From NCBI GenBank assembly GCA_024653325.1, contig JANLFX010000002.1, positions 31,072 through 78,406 on the forward strand: DNA of 47,335 nucleotides, read 5' to 3'. Shown piece by piece: positions 24,032 through 32,455 of the stretch (positions are counted from its first letter, which is position 1; the number at the start of each line of letters is the position of its first letter). The stretch is from Anaerolineae bacterium (lineage in GTDB: Bacteria > Chloroflexota > Anaerolineae > JACIWR01). Below the pieces are notes generated by a model, which saw only the letters and a list, made by a program, of their open reading frames with translations, made no database searches and was not told the origin of the DNA. A program made the position numbers and the translations under genes.

Positions 24032-26185
24032 ATGACCCCTGTGCTTGAAGTTCGTAACATCACCAAGCGGTTCCCAGGTGTGCTGGCCAACGATCACATC
24101 AGTTTTAGCCTGGCCAGGGGTGAGATACTGGCTTTTCTGGGGGAAAATGGCGCCGGCAAGACCACTCTGATGAATATCCTCTACGGCCTTTATACCCAGG
24201 ATGAGGGTCAGATTTTCCTCAATGGGCAGGAAGTACGCATTCACACTCCCGGCGATGCCATTGCCCACGGCATTGGTATGGTGCACCAGCATTTCATGCT
24301 TATTCCGGTAATGACCGTCGCCGAGAACATCGCCCTGGGTAACGAGACGCAGAAGCTGTTCGGCGTGAACCTGACTATTGCCATGCGGCGGTTTCGCCAT
24401 TTCCTGCAGAAGCTCAATCCTCTGCCTCACCTGCAACGTACTGCTCCCCAGTTATACCAAATTAGCCTTTCGGCTGTGGGTTGGGCTCTGGTTTGTTTGC
24501 TTTTGTTCAGTATCGAGTCTTTGTTCATTCTTTTAAACCAGACAAGAGCGGCCATATTCACCTTTGCTTTCCTGTTCAGCCTGGTCTGGATACCCATGCT
24601 GATTGATTGCCTGAGAAGGCCAGCGAGTTATTTTCAAGAGCTTGGCAAAGGATCTAAAACGGCATGGCTCGCTATTGTCCTGGTCGGCAATGTGCCAGGC
24701 GCTCTTGTCTATTCTTTTCTCATTGCCCGTCAGCGTTTGCTGCCTCGAAAATGGCAAACGACCCTGGCCAATCTGGGGGCGGTGCTCATCGTCACTTTAG
24801 TGCTGGGTGGAGGTCTACCTGCCATCGGTTTGGCCATTCCGTTGGCTCGCTTCGCCCGTTTTGTTTTCCAGTTGCTGGCCTACGCATCTCTGCTCTATCT
24901 GGGGTTATGGGTTGTCTTGGGGGTGTATCTGATTGTTCTGGAAATATTGGCCTGGCTTACCGAGTTAGTGCCCCTGGGATTGAGGACCGACGCCGAACGG
25001 GTGCGGCGCATTTCACACCTATACGGTCTGGATGTGGATCCCATGGCCTATATTAAAAACCTGCCCGTAGGTGTGCAGCAACGCGTGGAGATAGTGAAGG
25101 CCCTTTACCGCGAGGCTGATATTCTCATTCTGGACGAGCCAACGGCCGTGCTCACTCCCCAGGAGGCCGATGAACTTTTCCGGATCATGCGTGGTCTGGC
25201 GCAACAGGGGAAATCCATCATCTTCATCACTCACAAGCTGGAAGAGGTATTTGCCGTGGCCGACCGGATCATCGTTCTGCGCGATGGGCACGTCGTGGGG
25301 GAAACCACTCCATTCCAGGCCACAAAGGCCAGCCTGGCGGCTATGATGGTGGGGCGTGAGGTGATCCTGACCGTGGAAAAAGAGCCGGCCAAGCCAAAGG
25401 AAGTGGTTCTGAAAGTAGAAAACCTGCACGCTTTGGATGACCGGCACGTGCCGGTGGTCAGGGGAGTCACTTTTGAGGTGCGCGCTGGCGAGATTCTGGG
25501 CATCGCCGGGGTGCAGGGCAACGGCCAGACTGAGCTGGTTGAGGTATTGACCGGCCTGCGGCCGGCCACAGGAGGGCATGTGTGGATCACCGGCGTGGAG
25601 ACTACTCATGCTACCCCACGTCGGATCATCGAGTTGGGTACGGCTCATATACCGGAGGACCGACAGGCCGATGGGCTGGTTCTCACTTACCCTGTGTGCG
25701 ACAATCTGGTGCTGTGTAGCTATTATGAGCCTCCGTTTGCCAGAGGTATCTTGATTGACGATCAGGCGGTCTGTAAACAGGCCGATGAGTTGGTGCGTCT
25801 TTTCGATATTCGCACGCCTTCTATTTTCTTGCCGGCACGCAACCTGTCAGGCGGAAATCAGCAGAAGTTGATCGTGGCCCGCGAACTATCCCGTCCCATC
25901 CGTTTGCTTATCGCCGCCCAACCTACGCGCGGTCTGGACGTTGGCTCCATCGAGTACATTCACAAACGGCTGATCGAGAAACGCGACCAGGGGACGGCTG
26001 TGCTCCTCGTTTCGGCCGAACTGGATGAGATTATGAGCCTTTCTGACCGGATTGCGGTGATGTATGAGGGTAAGATTGTGTACACTGTAGACGCAGCTCA
26101 GGCAACGCTGGAAGAACTGGGGTTGTGGATGGCAGGGGCGAAGAGGCAGGAAGCTGTTGCCGAGGCAGTGGTGGCTTCAAGGTAG
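24032..26185 (+). CDS. BMP-type ABC importer ATPase (two NBDs) with a membrane domain inserted in NBD1
   Basis: The product has 717 residues; relatives are near 510. Start ATG 24032 lies 8 bases after GAAAGG; ATG 24026 is too close to it. NBD1: Walker A GENGAGKT (37-44), Q-loop VHQHFML (86), then AENIALGNE, where the normal sequence breaks. About 210 residues (roughly 106-316) hold four to six hydrophobic segments, including [20 protein letters not shown], which resembles the PLDc_N membrane motif. Normal sequence resumes at GLRTDAERV, with LPVGVQQ (344-350), [13 protein letters not shown] and the His-loop [12 protein letters not shown]2 is complete but with the degenerate GVQGNGQTE and AAQPTRGLD typical of this subfamily. 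It should power nucleoside uptake with the permeases downstream. Confidence 0.92.
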   Translation: MTPVLEVRNITKRFPGVLANDHISFSLARGEILAFLGENGAGKTTLMNILYGLYTQDEGQIFLNGQEVRIHTPGDAIAHGIGMVHQHFMLIPVMTVAENIALGNETQKLFGVNLTIAMRRFRHFLQKLNPLPHLQRTAPQLYQISLSAVGWALVCLLLFSIESLFILLNQTRAAIFTFAFLFSLVWIPMLIDCLRRPASYFQELGKGSKTAWLAIVLVGNVPGALVYSFLIARQRLLPRKWQTTLANLGAVLIVTLVLGGGLPAIGLAIPLARFARFVFQLLAYASLLYLGLWVVLGVYLIVLEILAWLTELVPLGLRTDAERVRRISHLYGLDVDPMAYIKNLPVGVQQRVEIVKALYREADILILDEPTAVLTPQEADELFRIMRGLAQQGKSIIFITHKLEEVFAVADRIIVLRDGHVVGETTPFQATKASLAAMMVGREVILTVEKEPAKPKEVVLKVENLHALDDRHVPVVRGVTFEVRAGEILGIAGVQGNGQTELVEVLTGLRPATGGHVWITGVETTHATPRRIIELGTAHIPEDRQADGLVLTYPVCDNLVLCSYYEPPFARGILIDDQAVCKQADELVRLFDIRTPSIFLPARNLSGGNQQKLIVARELSRPIRLLIAAQPTRGLDVGSIEYIHKRLIEKRDQGTAVLLVSAELDEIMSLSDRIAVMYEGKIVYTVDAAQATLEELGLWMAGAKRQEAVAEAVVASR

Positions 26186-26224
26186 GGGGCGAGTCAGCGA
26201 GTCAGCGAATCAGCAAGAGGAGAG

Positions 26225-27679
26225 ATGCCGTTGAGCAAGAATGATACATCTGTTGAACAAACGCTATCCGAGGCCGCAGCTCACGTGGAGAGGCTCGGCT
26301 TTCTCCGGGCTCACCAGCGACTTTTGCTGTGGATGTGGGGTGGGTTGCTGGTTCTGGTCATTCTGGCCCTGGCCGGGATCGTGATCAGCAAGAAGGAGAT
26401 AGATCTCTTTCTCCCTCTGTTGGGTCTGCTGGTGCTGATGGCTTTTGCTTTGGTGACCATCGTGAACGCTTCTTTTGCCTGGTTACGCGGTACGGTGGTC
26501 CCCATCCTGGCGGTGGTGACGGCGCTCATTATCAGTTCCATCATCATCGCCGCAACCGACCCGCTAGTGCTCCAATCCGCAGGCAATTTCTTCGAAGATC
26601 CGACTACCGTGTTGCGTCACGCCTGGGATGCAATCAGCCTGGCGTACCGGGCCCTGTTTGAGGGGGCAGTGGGCAGCCCGGCCAAAATCACTGCTGGTCT
26701 GGAGGGTTGGATTGTGGACGGGGATTCGAAGGCTCTCCTGTCTGCGGTGCGGCCTTTATCGGAAAGTGTCACCAAGTCCATACCGTACATTTTGACCGGT
26801 TTGGCCGTGGCTCTGGGTTTCCGGGCCGGATTGTTCAACATCGGCGCGGAAGGGCAGTACGTTATTGGCGGGTTGTGCGCGGTCATCGTTGGTTATCAGG
26901 TCACCGGTCTGCCGGCTTACATTCACCTGCCGCTGGCCGTCATCATTGGCGCGTTAGCCGGCGGGTTATGGGCGGCCATCCCTGGCCTGCTCAAAGCCTG
27001 GACCGGGGCCCATGAGGTGATCAACACCATTATGATGAACTGGATTGCCTTTCGCCTGACCGAGTACTTGCTGAGAGAGCCTTTGGAAAAGGTTCAGGGT
27101 ACGCACCGGACGCCGGACATTCTGCCCACGGCGGAGCTACCTCGTTTCTTCCCCCACCCAATTCGTCTGCACGCCGGTTTGATCATTGCCGTGGCTGCTG
27201 CCATTTTCGTCTACTGGTTCCTGTGGAAGACAACCTGGGGCTTCGAGATGCGCACAGTGGGCGCCAACCCCGATGCGGCCCGTTATGGGGGTATCAGCAT
27301 CAGGCGGAACATCGTGCTGGCTATGTTCATCAGCGGGATACTGGCGGGTCTGGCCGGGGTCAGCGAGTCGTTGGGGGTTACCCACAACATGACCCTGGGC
27401 TTCCAGGCTGGTTACGGTTTCGACTCCATTGCCCTGGCGCTGCTGGGCGGCAGTCACCCGCTGGGTGTGGTGCTAGCCAGTCTGTTGTTCGGTGTGTTGC
27501 GGGCTGGTGGTACACGGATGATGTCCGTGGCTGCTATTCCTCTGGAGATTACCTCTATTTTGCAGGCTATGGTGATCATCTTCATCGCCGCCCCGGCTAT
27601 CATCCGGGGCATCTACCGGCTGCGGGCGGCCAAAGAGGAATTGGGGCCGGCCATGATCACCCGTGGCTGGGGTAGTTGA
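26225..27679 (+). CDS. BMP-type ABC transporter permease 1
   Basis: The product has 484 residues, starting after AAGAGGAGAG. The permease core (BPD_transp_2 type) spans about residues 180-470, with GLAVALGFRAGLFNIGAEGQYVIGG and GANPDAARYGGISIRRN, the sequences usual in nucleoside permeases of the YufP group. About 100 N-terminal residues form extra membrane segments beyond the common length of about 350. It pairs with the second permease to form the channel. A short direct repeat (GAGTCAGCGAGTCAGCGAATC, broken as GAGTCAGC units, 26189-26213) lies just before the ribosome site. Confidence 0.93.
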   Translation: MPLSKNDTSVEQTLSEAAAHVERLGFLRAHQRLLLWMWGGLLVLVILALAGIVISKKEIDLFLPLLGLLVLMAFALVTIVNASFAWLRGTVVPILAVVTALIISSIIIAATDPLVLQSAGNFFEDPTTVLRHAWDAISLAYRALFEGAVGSPAKITAGLEGWIVDGDSKALLSAVRPLSESVTKSIPYILTGLAVALGFRAGLFNIGAEGQYVIGGLCAVIVGYQVTGLPAYIHLPLAVIIGALAGGLWAAIPGLLKAWTGAHEVINTIMMNWIAFRLTEYLLREPLEKVQGTHRTPDILPTAELPRFFPHPIRLHAGLIIAVAAAIFVYWFLWKTTWGFEMRTVGANPDAARYGGISIRRNIVLAMFISGILAGLAGVSESLGVTHNMTLGFQAGYGFDSIALALLGGSHPLGVVLASLLFGVLRAGGTRMMSVAAIPLEITSILQAMVIIFIAAPAIIRGIYRLRAAKEELGPAMITRGWGS

Positions 27680-27743
27680 GCCTTTGAGCAAGGTTGGAAA
27701 CCTTCGCAAGGCTTGAAGAGCTAATCGAAGGAGAATAACAAGT

Positions 27744-28967
27744 ATGTCCGAAAAGTGGCGCGAGATTTTGACCAGGGAGAAAGTCTTCGGCGTCGCGTGC
27801 ATGGTCATTGGTCTGGTTATCATTGCCGTGGCTGCCCTGTTGCTGGAGGGTGGTGAGATGGCCACTTTCTTCGATGAGAAAATCGGGACGCTGTTTGCTC
27901 CCCCCTCCCAGGCCACGTTGTATCTCCTGGGTTCTCTATGTTTCTTCCTTGGGGGTTGGCAGCTCTACCGTGGTTTTCGCTCGACGGGGGTATTGCTGGG
28001 GGCAGCGGGTTTTTTGGCGGTGGCCTCATTCCTCGTCGCTCTCACCAGCGGAAAGTCACTCAATCTGCCGGGGTTATTGCAGACCACCCTTACTGCTGCC
28101 ACCCCCTTAACTTTAGGAGCGCTGAGCGGCGTGTTCTGTGAACGGGCCGGGGTGGTGAATATCGCTATTGAGGGCATGATGCTTTTCGGGGCTTTCGCGG
28201 CCATTGCTGCCACTTCCCTATCTGGCAATCACTGGGTTGGGATGCTGGCTGCGGTTCTCATCGGCGGTCTGATAGCTGTGCTGCACGCGGTCTTGTCCGT
28301 GACTTATAAGGTGGACCAGATTATCAGTGGCACGGTAATCAATATCCTGGCCTCCGGGGTAACACGTTATTTGAAGCTCCGTTTGTTATTGCCCGCTGGC
28401 CTGAACACCCCCGGCCCCATCGCCAACATGCGCATTCCGGTACTGGCTGATCTGCCGATAGTGGGCAAGTTTTTTGAGAACAGCCCGACGGTGTTCATCA
28501 TGCTTGTCCTGGTAGCAGTGGTCACGTTCATCCTGTTTTATACACCGTGGGGATTGCGAACACGGTCGGTGGGCGAGCACCCGCGCGCCGCCGACACCGT
28601 TGGGGTGGACGTGACTCGGATGCGCTATATCAACGTAATCATCGGTGGGCTTATCGCTGGCATTGGGGGGGCGTATTTCTCGCTGGGGCTGGGACAATTC
28701 GAGGATAACATGACCCATGGGCAGGGGTTCATCGCCTTGGCGGCCATGATCTTCGGCCACTGGACGCCGGTGGGCAGCTTTTTAGCTGCGCTTCTTTTTG
28801 GCTTCGCCGACGCGGTGCAGGGCAAGATGCAGAGCGTGCTGCGGGTGGCCCTGCCTCCCGAAGTTTTGCAGATGGCCCCTTACATCCTGACCATGATCGT
28901 GCTGGCCGGGGTTATCGGCCGGGCCATCCCGCCCGCCGCCGACGGCAAGCCGTATGAGAAGCAGTAA
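27744..28967 (+). CDS. BMP-type ABC transporter permease 2
   Basis: The product has 407 residues; ribosome site GAAGGAG. The core (about 110-400) shows LTLGALSGVFCERAGVVNIAIEGMM, VDQIISGTVINILASG and GEHPRAADTVGVDVTRMRYI, the pattern of YufQ-type nucleoside permeases. An additional N-terminal segment of about 100 residues with membrane helices precedes it, as in permease 1. The last 180 or so bases of the gene (from about 28770) are repeated at 29548-29743, beyond the toxin-antitoxin pair. Confidence 0.93.
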   Translation: MSEKWREILTREKVFGVACMVIGLVIIAVAALLLEGGEMATFFDEKIGTLFAPPSQATLYLLGSLCFFLGGWQLYRGFRSTGVLLGAAGFLAVASFLVALTSGKSLNLPGLLQTTLTAATPLTLGALSGVFCERAGVVNIAIEGMMLFGAFAAIAATSLSGNHWVGMLAAVLIGGLIAVLHAVLSVTYKVDQIISGTVINILASGVTRYLKLRLLLPAGLNTPGPIANMRIPVLADLPIVGKFFENSPTVFIMLVLVAVVTFILFYTPWGLRTRSVGEHPRAADTVGVDVTRMRYINVIIGGLIAGIGGAYFSLGLGQFEDNMTHGQGFIALAAMIFGHWTPVGSFLAALLFGFADAVQGKMQSVLRVALPPEVLQMAPYILTMIVLAGVIGRAIPPAADGKPYEKQ

Positions 28968-29032
28968 AAGAAACAGGAGGCAAGAGGCAGGGACAGGAGA
29001 CAAGGTAGCGGATGAGCTGTTGAGAGGTGTCA

Positions 29033-29323
29033 ATGCAACTACGATTCGAATGGGATGACAAGAAGGCAGTGGCTAATCTTAGCAAGCACAAGGTAAGTTT
29101 CGAAGAAGCTCAGACCGTGTTCTATGACCCGCTGGCTTGTATCTTCGATGATGAGTGGCATTCGACAGATGAACCGCGCGAAATCATTGTAGGACACTCC
29201 AAGGCTAATCGCCTGTTACTGGTGTGCTTCACGGAACGAGAGCCAGGTTTGATTCGAATTATCAGCGCACGATGCACAACCAGACGGGAACGTAAGGATT
29301 ATGAAGAGGGCCGAAATGAATGA
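29033..29323 (+). CDS. brnT: BrnT-family ribonuclease toxin
   Basis: The product has 96 residues. Start ATG 29033, with GAGAGG 6 bases upstream. FEWDDKKAVANLSKHKVSFEEAQTVFYDP, REIIVGHSK, LLLVCFTER and IRIISARCTTRRERKDYE are the standard BrnT blocks, including the residues that form the RelE-like active site (Arg/Glu pattern). BrnT cleaves RNA and is held inactive by BrnA. The gene begins 65 bases after permease 2 and overlaps the antitoxin gene, within a segment flanked by the duplicated permease 3' end. Confidence 0.92.
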   Translation: MQLRFEWDDKKAVANLSKHKVSFEEAQTVFYDPLACIFDDEWHSTDEPREIIVGHSKANRLLLVCFTEREPGLIRIISARCTTRRERKDYEEGRNE

Positions 29324-29546
29324 AAATGAGCTGGAGCAGAACGAAGATATGTTGCCGGAGTATCATCTTGATTACAGAAAGGCACGCCCCAATCGCTTTG
29401 TCAAGGGCATTGCTGAAGGCAGCCTGGTGGTGGTGCTAGAGCCGGAATTGGCGCAAGTTTACAAAACGCCTGAGCGCGTCAAGGCGATTTTGGAGGCGAT
29501 AGCCCAGGCGATGGCGTCACAAGAGCCGCACACGGCGCATGGTTAA
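29316..29546 (+). CDS. BrnA-like antitoxin
   Basis: The product has 76 residues from ATG 29316 (GAGG 6 bases before); an ATG at 29301 is also possible. LPEYHLDYRKARPNRFVKG resembles the D-Y-x-KA-x-x-R/G segment with which BrnA-type antitoxins begin, but the C-terminal part (LEPELAQVYKTPERVKAILEAIAQAM) is not the usual ribbon-helix-helix ending, so it may be a variant antitoxin. It overlaps brnT by 8 bases, the usual order for this module. Confidence 0.75.
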   Translation: MNENELEQNEDMLPEYHLDYRKARPNRFVKGIAEGSLVVVLEPELAQVYKTPERVKAILEAIAQAMASQEPHTAHG

Positions 29547-29547
29547 G

Positions 29548-29743
29548 TTTGGCGGCTTCTGGGCCGCGCTTCTTTTTGGCTTCGCCGACGCGGTGCAGGG
29601 CAAGATGCAGAGCGTGCTGCGGGTGGCCCTGCCTCCCGAAGTTTTGCAGATGGCCCTCCTACATCCTGACCATGATTGTGCTGGCGGGGGTTATCGGCCA
29701 GGCCATCCCGCCCGCCGACGGCAAGCCGTATGAGAAGCGGTAA
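29548..29743 (+). pseudogene. Duplicated 3' fragment of permease 2
   Basis: 29566-29743 repeats 28788-28967 with roughly ten differences, and weaker similarity reaches back to about 29548. It has one added base (GATGGCCCTCC for GATGGCCCC), which breaks the frame, and lost a GCC codon. It has no start of its own and cannot be functional. It ends at the same TAA position as permease 2. Confidence 0.88.
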
Positions 29744-29938
29744 TTACCCGCCTTGCCGGAACACAAAACACTGCGCCAGTGTGCACAGGATTATAGCTGC
29801 GATAAGGATCCACAACCAGGCCGCGTTCAACGCGGCCTTTTTCTTTTGGGGCGGTTCTGGTTTAGGCAGTTCGGCATTGCAGCGCCAGCAGCGAATCTTA
29901 TCATCGGGATTCCAGGTGCCGCAGTTGGGGCAATCCAT
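29744..29938 (-). CDS. Zinc-ribbon single-helix membrane protein
   Basis: The product has 64 residues from ATG 29938, with AAGGAA 8 bases upstream; a longer reading has no ribosome site. CPNCGTWNPDDKIRCWRC forms a zinc ribbon, then a PKPEPPQKKK linker and one membrane helix (AAWLWILIAAIILCTLAQC). It is a common small architecture of unknown role, possibly an anchor for protein contacts. The KKKAALNAA region is encoded across a terminator that serves the opposite strand. Confidence 0.75.
   Translation of the reverse strand: MDCPNCGTWNPDDKIRCWRCNAELPKPEPPQKKKAALNAAWLWILIAAIILCTLAQCFVFRQGG
29819..29847 (+). terminator. Rho-independent terminator for the transporter/brnTA operon
   Basis: GGCCGCG and CGCGGCC pair around TTCAA and are followed by TTTTTCTTTT. 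It lies on the plus strand, inside the minus-strand zinc-ribbon gene, and is the first good terminator after the BMP operon and the brnTA genes. Confidence 0.85.
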
Positions 29939-29963
29939 CAGCAAGTTCCTTTTCCATGAGTCA

Positions 29964-29990
29964 TAGGGGCGTAGCATGCTACGCCCCTAC
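29964..29990. repeat. TAGGGGC palindrome with stop codon
   Basis: TAGGGGCGTAGCA and TGCTACGCCCCTA are perfectly complementary with no loop. The minus-strand Cys-rich gene (29979-30305) ends inside it: Ala-Val-Gly-Ala-stop. It belongs with the palindromes at 2847, 21454 and 38041. Confidence 0.85.
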
Positions 29991-30305
29991 TGCACCTGGA
30001 CGGTGCTCGTGGCACCGCCCACAGCCCACCATCGGCTCGGCGACAGGTTGCTCACTCAAGGTACAATACGCTTCCACTTCCACCCGCCGTTGGAACAGCC
30101 AGCGGCGGCGGATGCGCACCCTGAGCACCATGTGGGGACAGCGATTGGCCAAGCGAATAGCGGGTACGGGACACGTGGCGCACAGCCTCGGCGTCCATTG
30201 CTTCCGGTCTGGGCTGCGGGACAGCAGGCGACATTCCTCCCACTCACGGCCCCGATAATAGTCTGCGAAGTAGAATTCACATTTCATACCGTTGTCCAGG
30301 AGCAT
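29979..30305 (-). CDS. Small Cys-rich protein of unknown function
   Basis: The product has up to 108 residues; a start at 30287 (MKCEFYF) is equally plausible since neither has a good ribosome site. It has cysteines in CATCPVPAIRLANRCPHM and CGRCHEH plus two single ones, suggesting metal or cluster binding, and many arginines (VLRVRIRRRWLFQRRVEVEAYC). I do not know its function. Its last residues and stop are encoded by the palindrome at 29964-29990. Confidence 0.65.
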   Translation of the reverse strand: MLLDNGMKCEFYFADYYRGREWEECRLLSRSPDRKQWTPRLCATCPVPAIRLANRCPHMVLRVRIRRRWLFQRRVEVEAYCTLSEQPVAEPMVGCGRCHEHRPGAVGA

Positions 30306-30357
30306 GGTGAAGGCGAAGTAGGATGAGCGTCCTTGTTCATCTTTTCATGGTACTCCG

Positions 30358-31149
30358 TCATTCGCCGACGTCGCTGGCCGAGATCACACAGCGAAAGCCG
30401 ACATTGTTGAAAAATAGGAAATCCCCATCCAACCGGGCAGTGCAGCAGGCCCGGGTCAGATCGTTTAGCCAGGAGCCGCCCCGCAATACCCGCCATCCCT
30501 CTGCCTGCAACGACTCACGCCCATCGTCGGCGCGGTAAGGGTAGGGACGATAAAGGCTACTGGTCCATTCCCACACGTTGCCCACCATGTCTCCCACTCC
30601 GTATGGACTGTCCGCTTGTGGGGAATAACGGGTCACCGGGCTGGTGCCGCCGATGCCGGCTTCTTTGGTGTTGCAGCGTCCTGGTACAAACTCGTTGCCC
30701 CACGGCCAGCGGCGGCCGTCAGTGCCCCGCGCCGCCAGTTCCCACTCCGCTTCCGTGGGCAGGCGCTTACCGGCCCAGGCGGCGTAAGCCAGGGCATCTT
30801 CCCAGGTGACCAGGACCACGGGATGGTCAGCTTTACTTGGCGGGTAGGAACAGGTTTCCGGATCCCAGTTGTACTCGTGGGGATGCGCCCATTCCACATC
30901 GTAGCAGGGCACGGGATGGCCGGTGGCCTCGATGAAGCGTTTATACTCGGCGTTGGTCACCGGGTAGCGGTCAATGTAGAAGGCAGCGACGACCACTTTA
31001 TGAGCAGGCTGTTCATTTTCCCGCCCCTCGTCACTGCCCATGATGAATTCGCCCCCGGGGACATAGACCATCTCTTTGCCATCGGCCTTCCAAAGGATAA
31101 CGTGGCCTGCCGATTTTGAAGGGGGGATTGCTACCTGTTTTTTCGTCAT
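30358..31149 (-). CDS. SUMF1/formylglycine-enzyme-fold protein, probably non-catalytic
   Basis: The product has 263 residues from ATG 31149 (AGAGGTACGGT upstream); an extension to 31236 has no such site. [72 protein letters not shown] and WRVLRGGSW are the blocks of this fold. The two catalytic cysteines of formylglycine-generating enzymes should follow GGSxL; here the sequence is [10 protein letters not shown], so the first is Asn and the spacing differs. Sulfatase activation is therefore unlikely; the fold is often used for binding roles in signalling proteins, which would suit the FHA protein next door. Confidence 0.88.
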   Translation of the reverse strand: MTKKQVAIPPSKSAGHVILWKADGKEMVYVPGGEFIMGSDEGRENEQPAHKVVVAAFYIDRYPVTNAEYKRFIEATGHPVPCYDVEWAHPHEYNWDPETCSYPPSKADHPVVLVTWEDALAYAAWAGKRLPTEAEWELAARGTDGRRWPWGNEFVPGRCNTKEAGIGGTSPVTRYSPQADSPYGVGDMVGNVWEWTSSLYRPYPYRADDGRESLQAEGWRVLRGGSWLNDLTRACCTARLDGDFLFFNNVGFRCVISASDVGE

Positions 31150-31232
31150 ACCGTACCTCTTCTTTATCAGAGCGGGGCTGTACCCCGCCCTTTTGGATTC
31201 GTCGGGCCACGGGCCCGATCCACGGACGAATA

Positions 31233-32309
31233 TCAAGTCCCAGCAATCTCAACATCGTAGGCCAGCACGCACCCACCCAGCCAGATGTGATCGCCGGGTT
31301 TGAGTGGAAGACTCTCGCCCAGGCGGACAGGCGATCCGTTAAGGCGGGTGCCGTTGGCACTGCCCAGGTCTTCCAGATAATGCTGGCCTTTCCAAAACGT
31401 GATTTTCGCATGACGACGAGAGACGACCGTAGCCGCGTGTCCCTCGTGCGCCAGGTCTATATCGGGCACAAAGCTGATGGCCGGATCGCCACGGCCAATG
31501 ACGACCTCTTTACTGGTGGGCAGGGGGAAACGATGGCCGGTGAAAGTGGACAGGAAATAGAAAGCCGGTCGGATTTTCTCCGGTGGCGCGCTGACCCATT
31601 CGGGTAGGAGGTCGTACACCAACAAACAGTTGCCCAACCAGATGCGGTCGCCGCTTACCAGGAGCACCCGTTCACCCAGGCGCAGCATTTTGCCGTTGAC
31701 CTTGGTCCCGTTGGTGCTGCCCAAGTCTTCCAGGAAGTGCCGTCCATTGCGGGCCGAAATGCGCGCGTGGCGGCGAGAGATCATCATCGCCTCCCGGTCG
31801 TCAAAACTCAGGTCAATATCCGGCGCTATGCCGGTAATTGGGTCAAAGCGGCCCAGGATGAGCTCACCCTCTTCGGGCATGGCAATGCGGTGCTTGGTAG
31901 CTTCGACAGTGAGAGCATAGCGCGGCGCTCCAGGCGCTTCTGGTCGGGCACGGGGGACTTCCACTGCTGGCAGAGGGGCAACTTCAGTAGTGACTGCGGG
32001 ACCGATTTGCTCGATCACCGGTCCGGTTTCGGCTACGGTGGGTGGAACCTGAGGGGTGGGGGGCTCGACCTGTTCTCGCCCGGCGGCCTGACGCAACCGG
32101 CGCATGAGCAGTGACTCGCGTGGAGCACGTGCATCCTCCTCTTCTTGGATGCGCAGGCAGTTAATTTGAAGCAATTCCCAGGTTTGTTGGGTGTCAGTAC
32201 GGGCGGCGAAGGCCCGGTGCAACATGGCTTTGACGCTGGGCGATGTGCGGGATTCCTCGATGCATCGAGCACGCATGGCCTCCGGACACTCACGGCAATT
32301 GTATTTCAT
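31233..32309 (-). CDS. Double FHA-domain protein with N-terminal Cys motif
   Basis: The product has 358 residues from ATG 32309. An N-terminal segment has CRECPEAMRARC and another Cys at 51, a possible metal site. A proline/glutamate-rich linker (about 80-130) follows. Two FHA domains occupy about 140-235 and 258-355; both keep the phosphothreonine-binding pattern GR, SRRHA, LEDLGS(T/A)NGT and LxxGDxIWLG. It should bind two phosphothreonine ligands in the cytoplasm, but no Ser/Thr kinase is seen in this window. Promoter -10 is at 32379-32384. Confidence 0.92.
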   Translation of the reverse strand: MKYNCRECPEAMRARCIEESRTSPSVKAMLHRAFAARTDTQQTWELLQINCLRIQEEEDARAPRESLLMRRLRQAAGREQVEPPTPQVPPTVAETGPVIEQIGPAVTTEVAPLPAVEVPRARPEAPGAPRYALTVEATKHRIAMPEEGELILGRFDPITGIAPDIDLSFDDREAMMISRRHARISARNGRHFLEDLGSTNGTKVNGKMLRLGERVLLVSGDRIWLGNCLLVYDLLPEWVSAPPEKIRPAFYFLSTFTGHRFPLPTSKEVVIGRGDPAISFVPDIDLAHEGHAATVVSRRHAKITFWKGQHYLEDLGSANGTRLNGSPVRLGESLPLKPGDHIWLGGCVLAYDVEIAGT

Positions 32310-32378
32310 GCGTTCTTCTCCCTCCCCCCAGGGATAAATTGCGGGTTGAAGAACGGTGGCGCTTCGGTAGTAATTACC

Positions 32379-32384
32379 ATTATA
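32379..32384 (-). promoter_or_regulatory. -10 element for the FHA gene
   Basis: TATAAT on the minus strand, 69 bases before the FHA start codon; no clear -35 (CTGACT at 17 bases). Confidence 0.45.
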
Positions 32385-32399
32385 CCACAAAAACCGCAA

Positions 32400-32455
32400 T
32401 GAGTCAGCGAATCAGCGAGTCGCTGACTCGCTCATTCGCTGATTCGCTCAATCGG
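32400..32455. repeat. AGCGAATCAGCGAGTC inverted repeat
   Basis: AGCGAATCA...GCGAGTC on the left pairs with GACTCGC...TGATTCGCT on the right, with a four-base bulge. It overlaps the last codons of the response-regulator cyclase gene. Similar GTCAGCGA words occur before permease 1 (26189-26213). Confidence 0.65.

Noticed and set aside
22414-24090. 558-codon antisense frame opposite the BMP lipoprotein gene
   Set aside because: It is a long shadow caused by the biased codon use and duplication of the real gene; its two halves mirror the duplication and it has no known fold.
29539-29733. Apparent 64-codon protein after brnA
   Set aside because: It is the frame-shifted remnant of the permease 3' end and not a gene.
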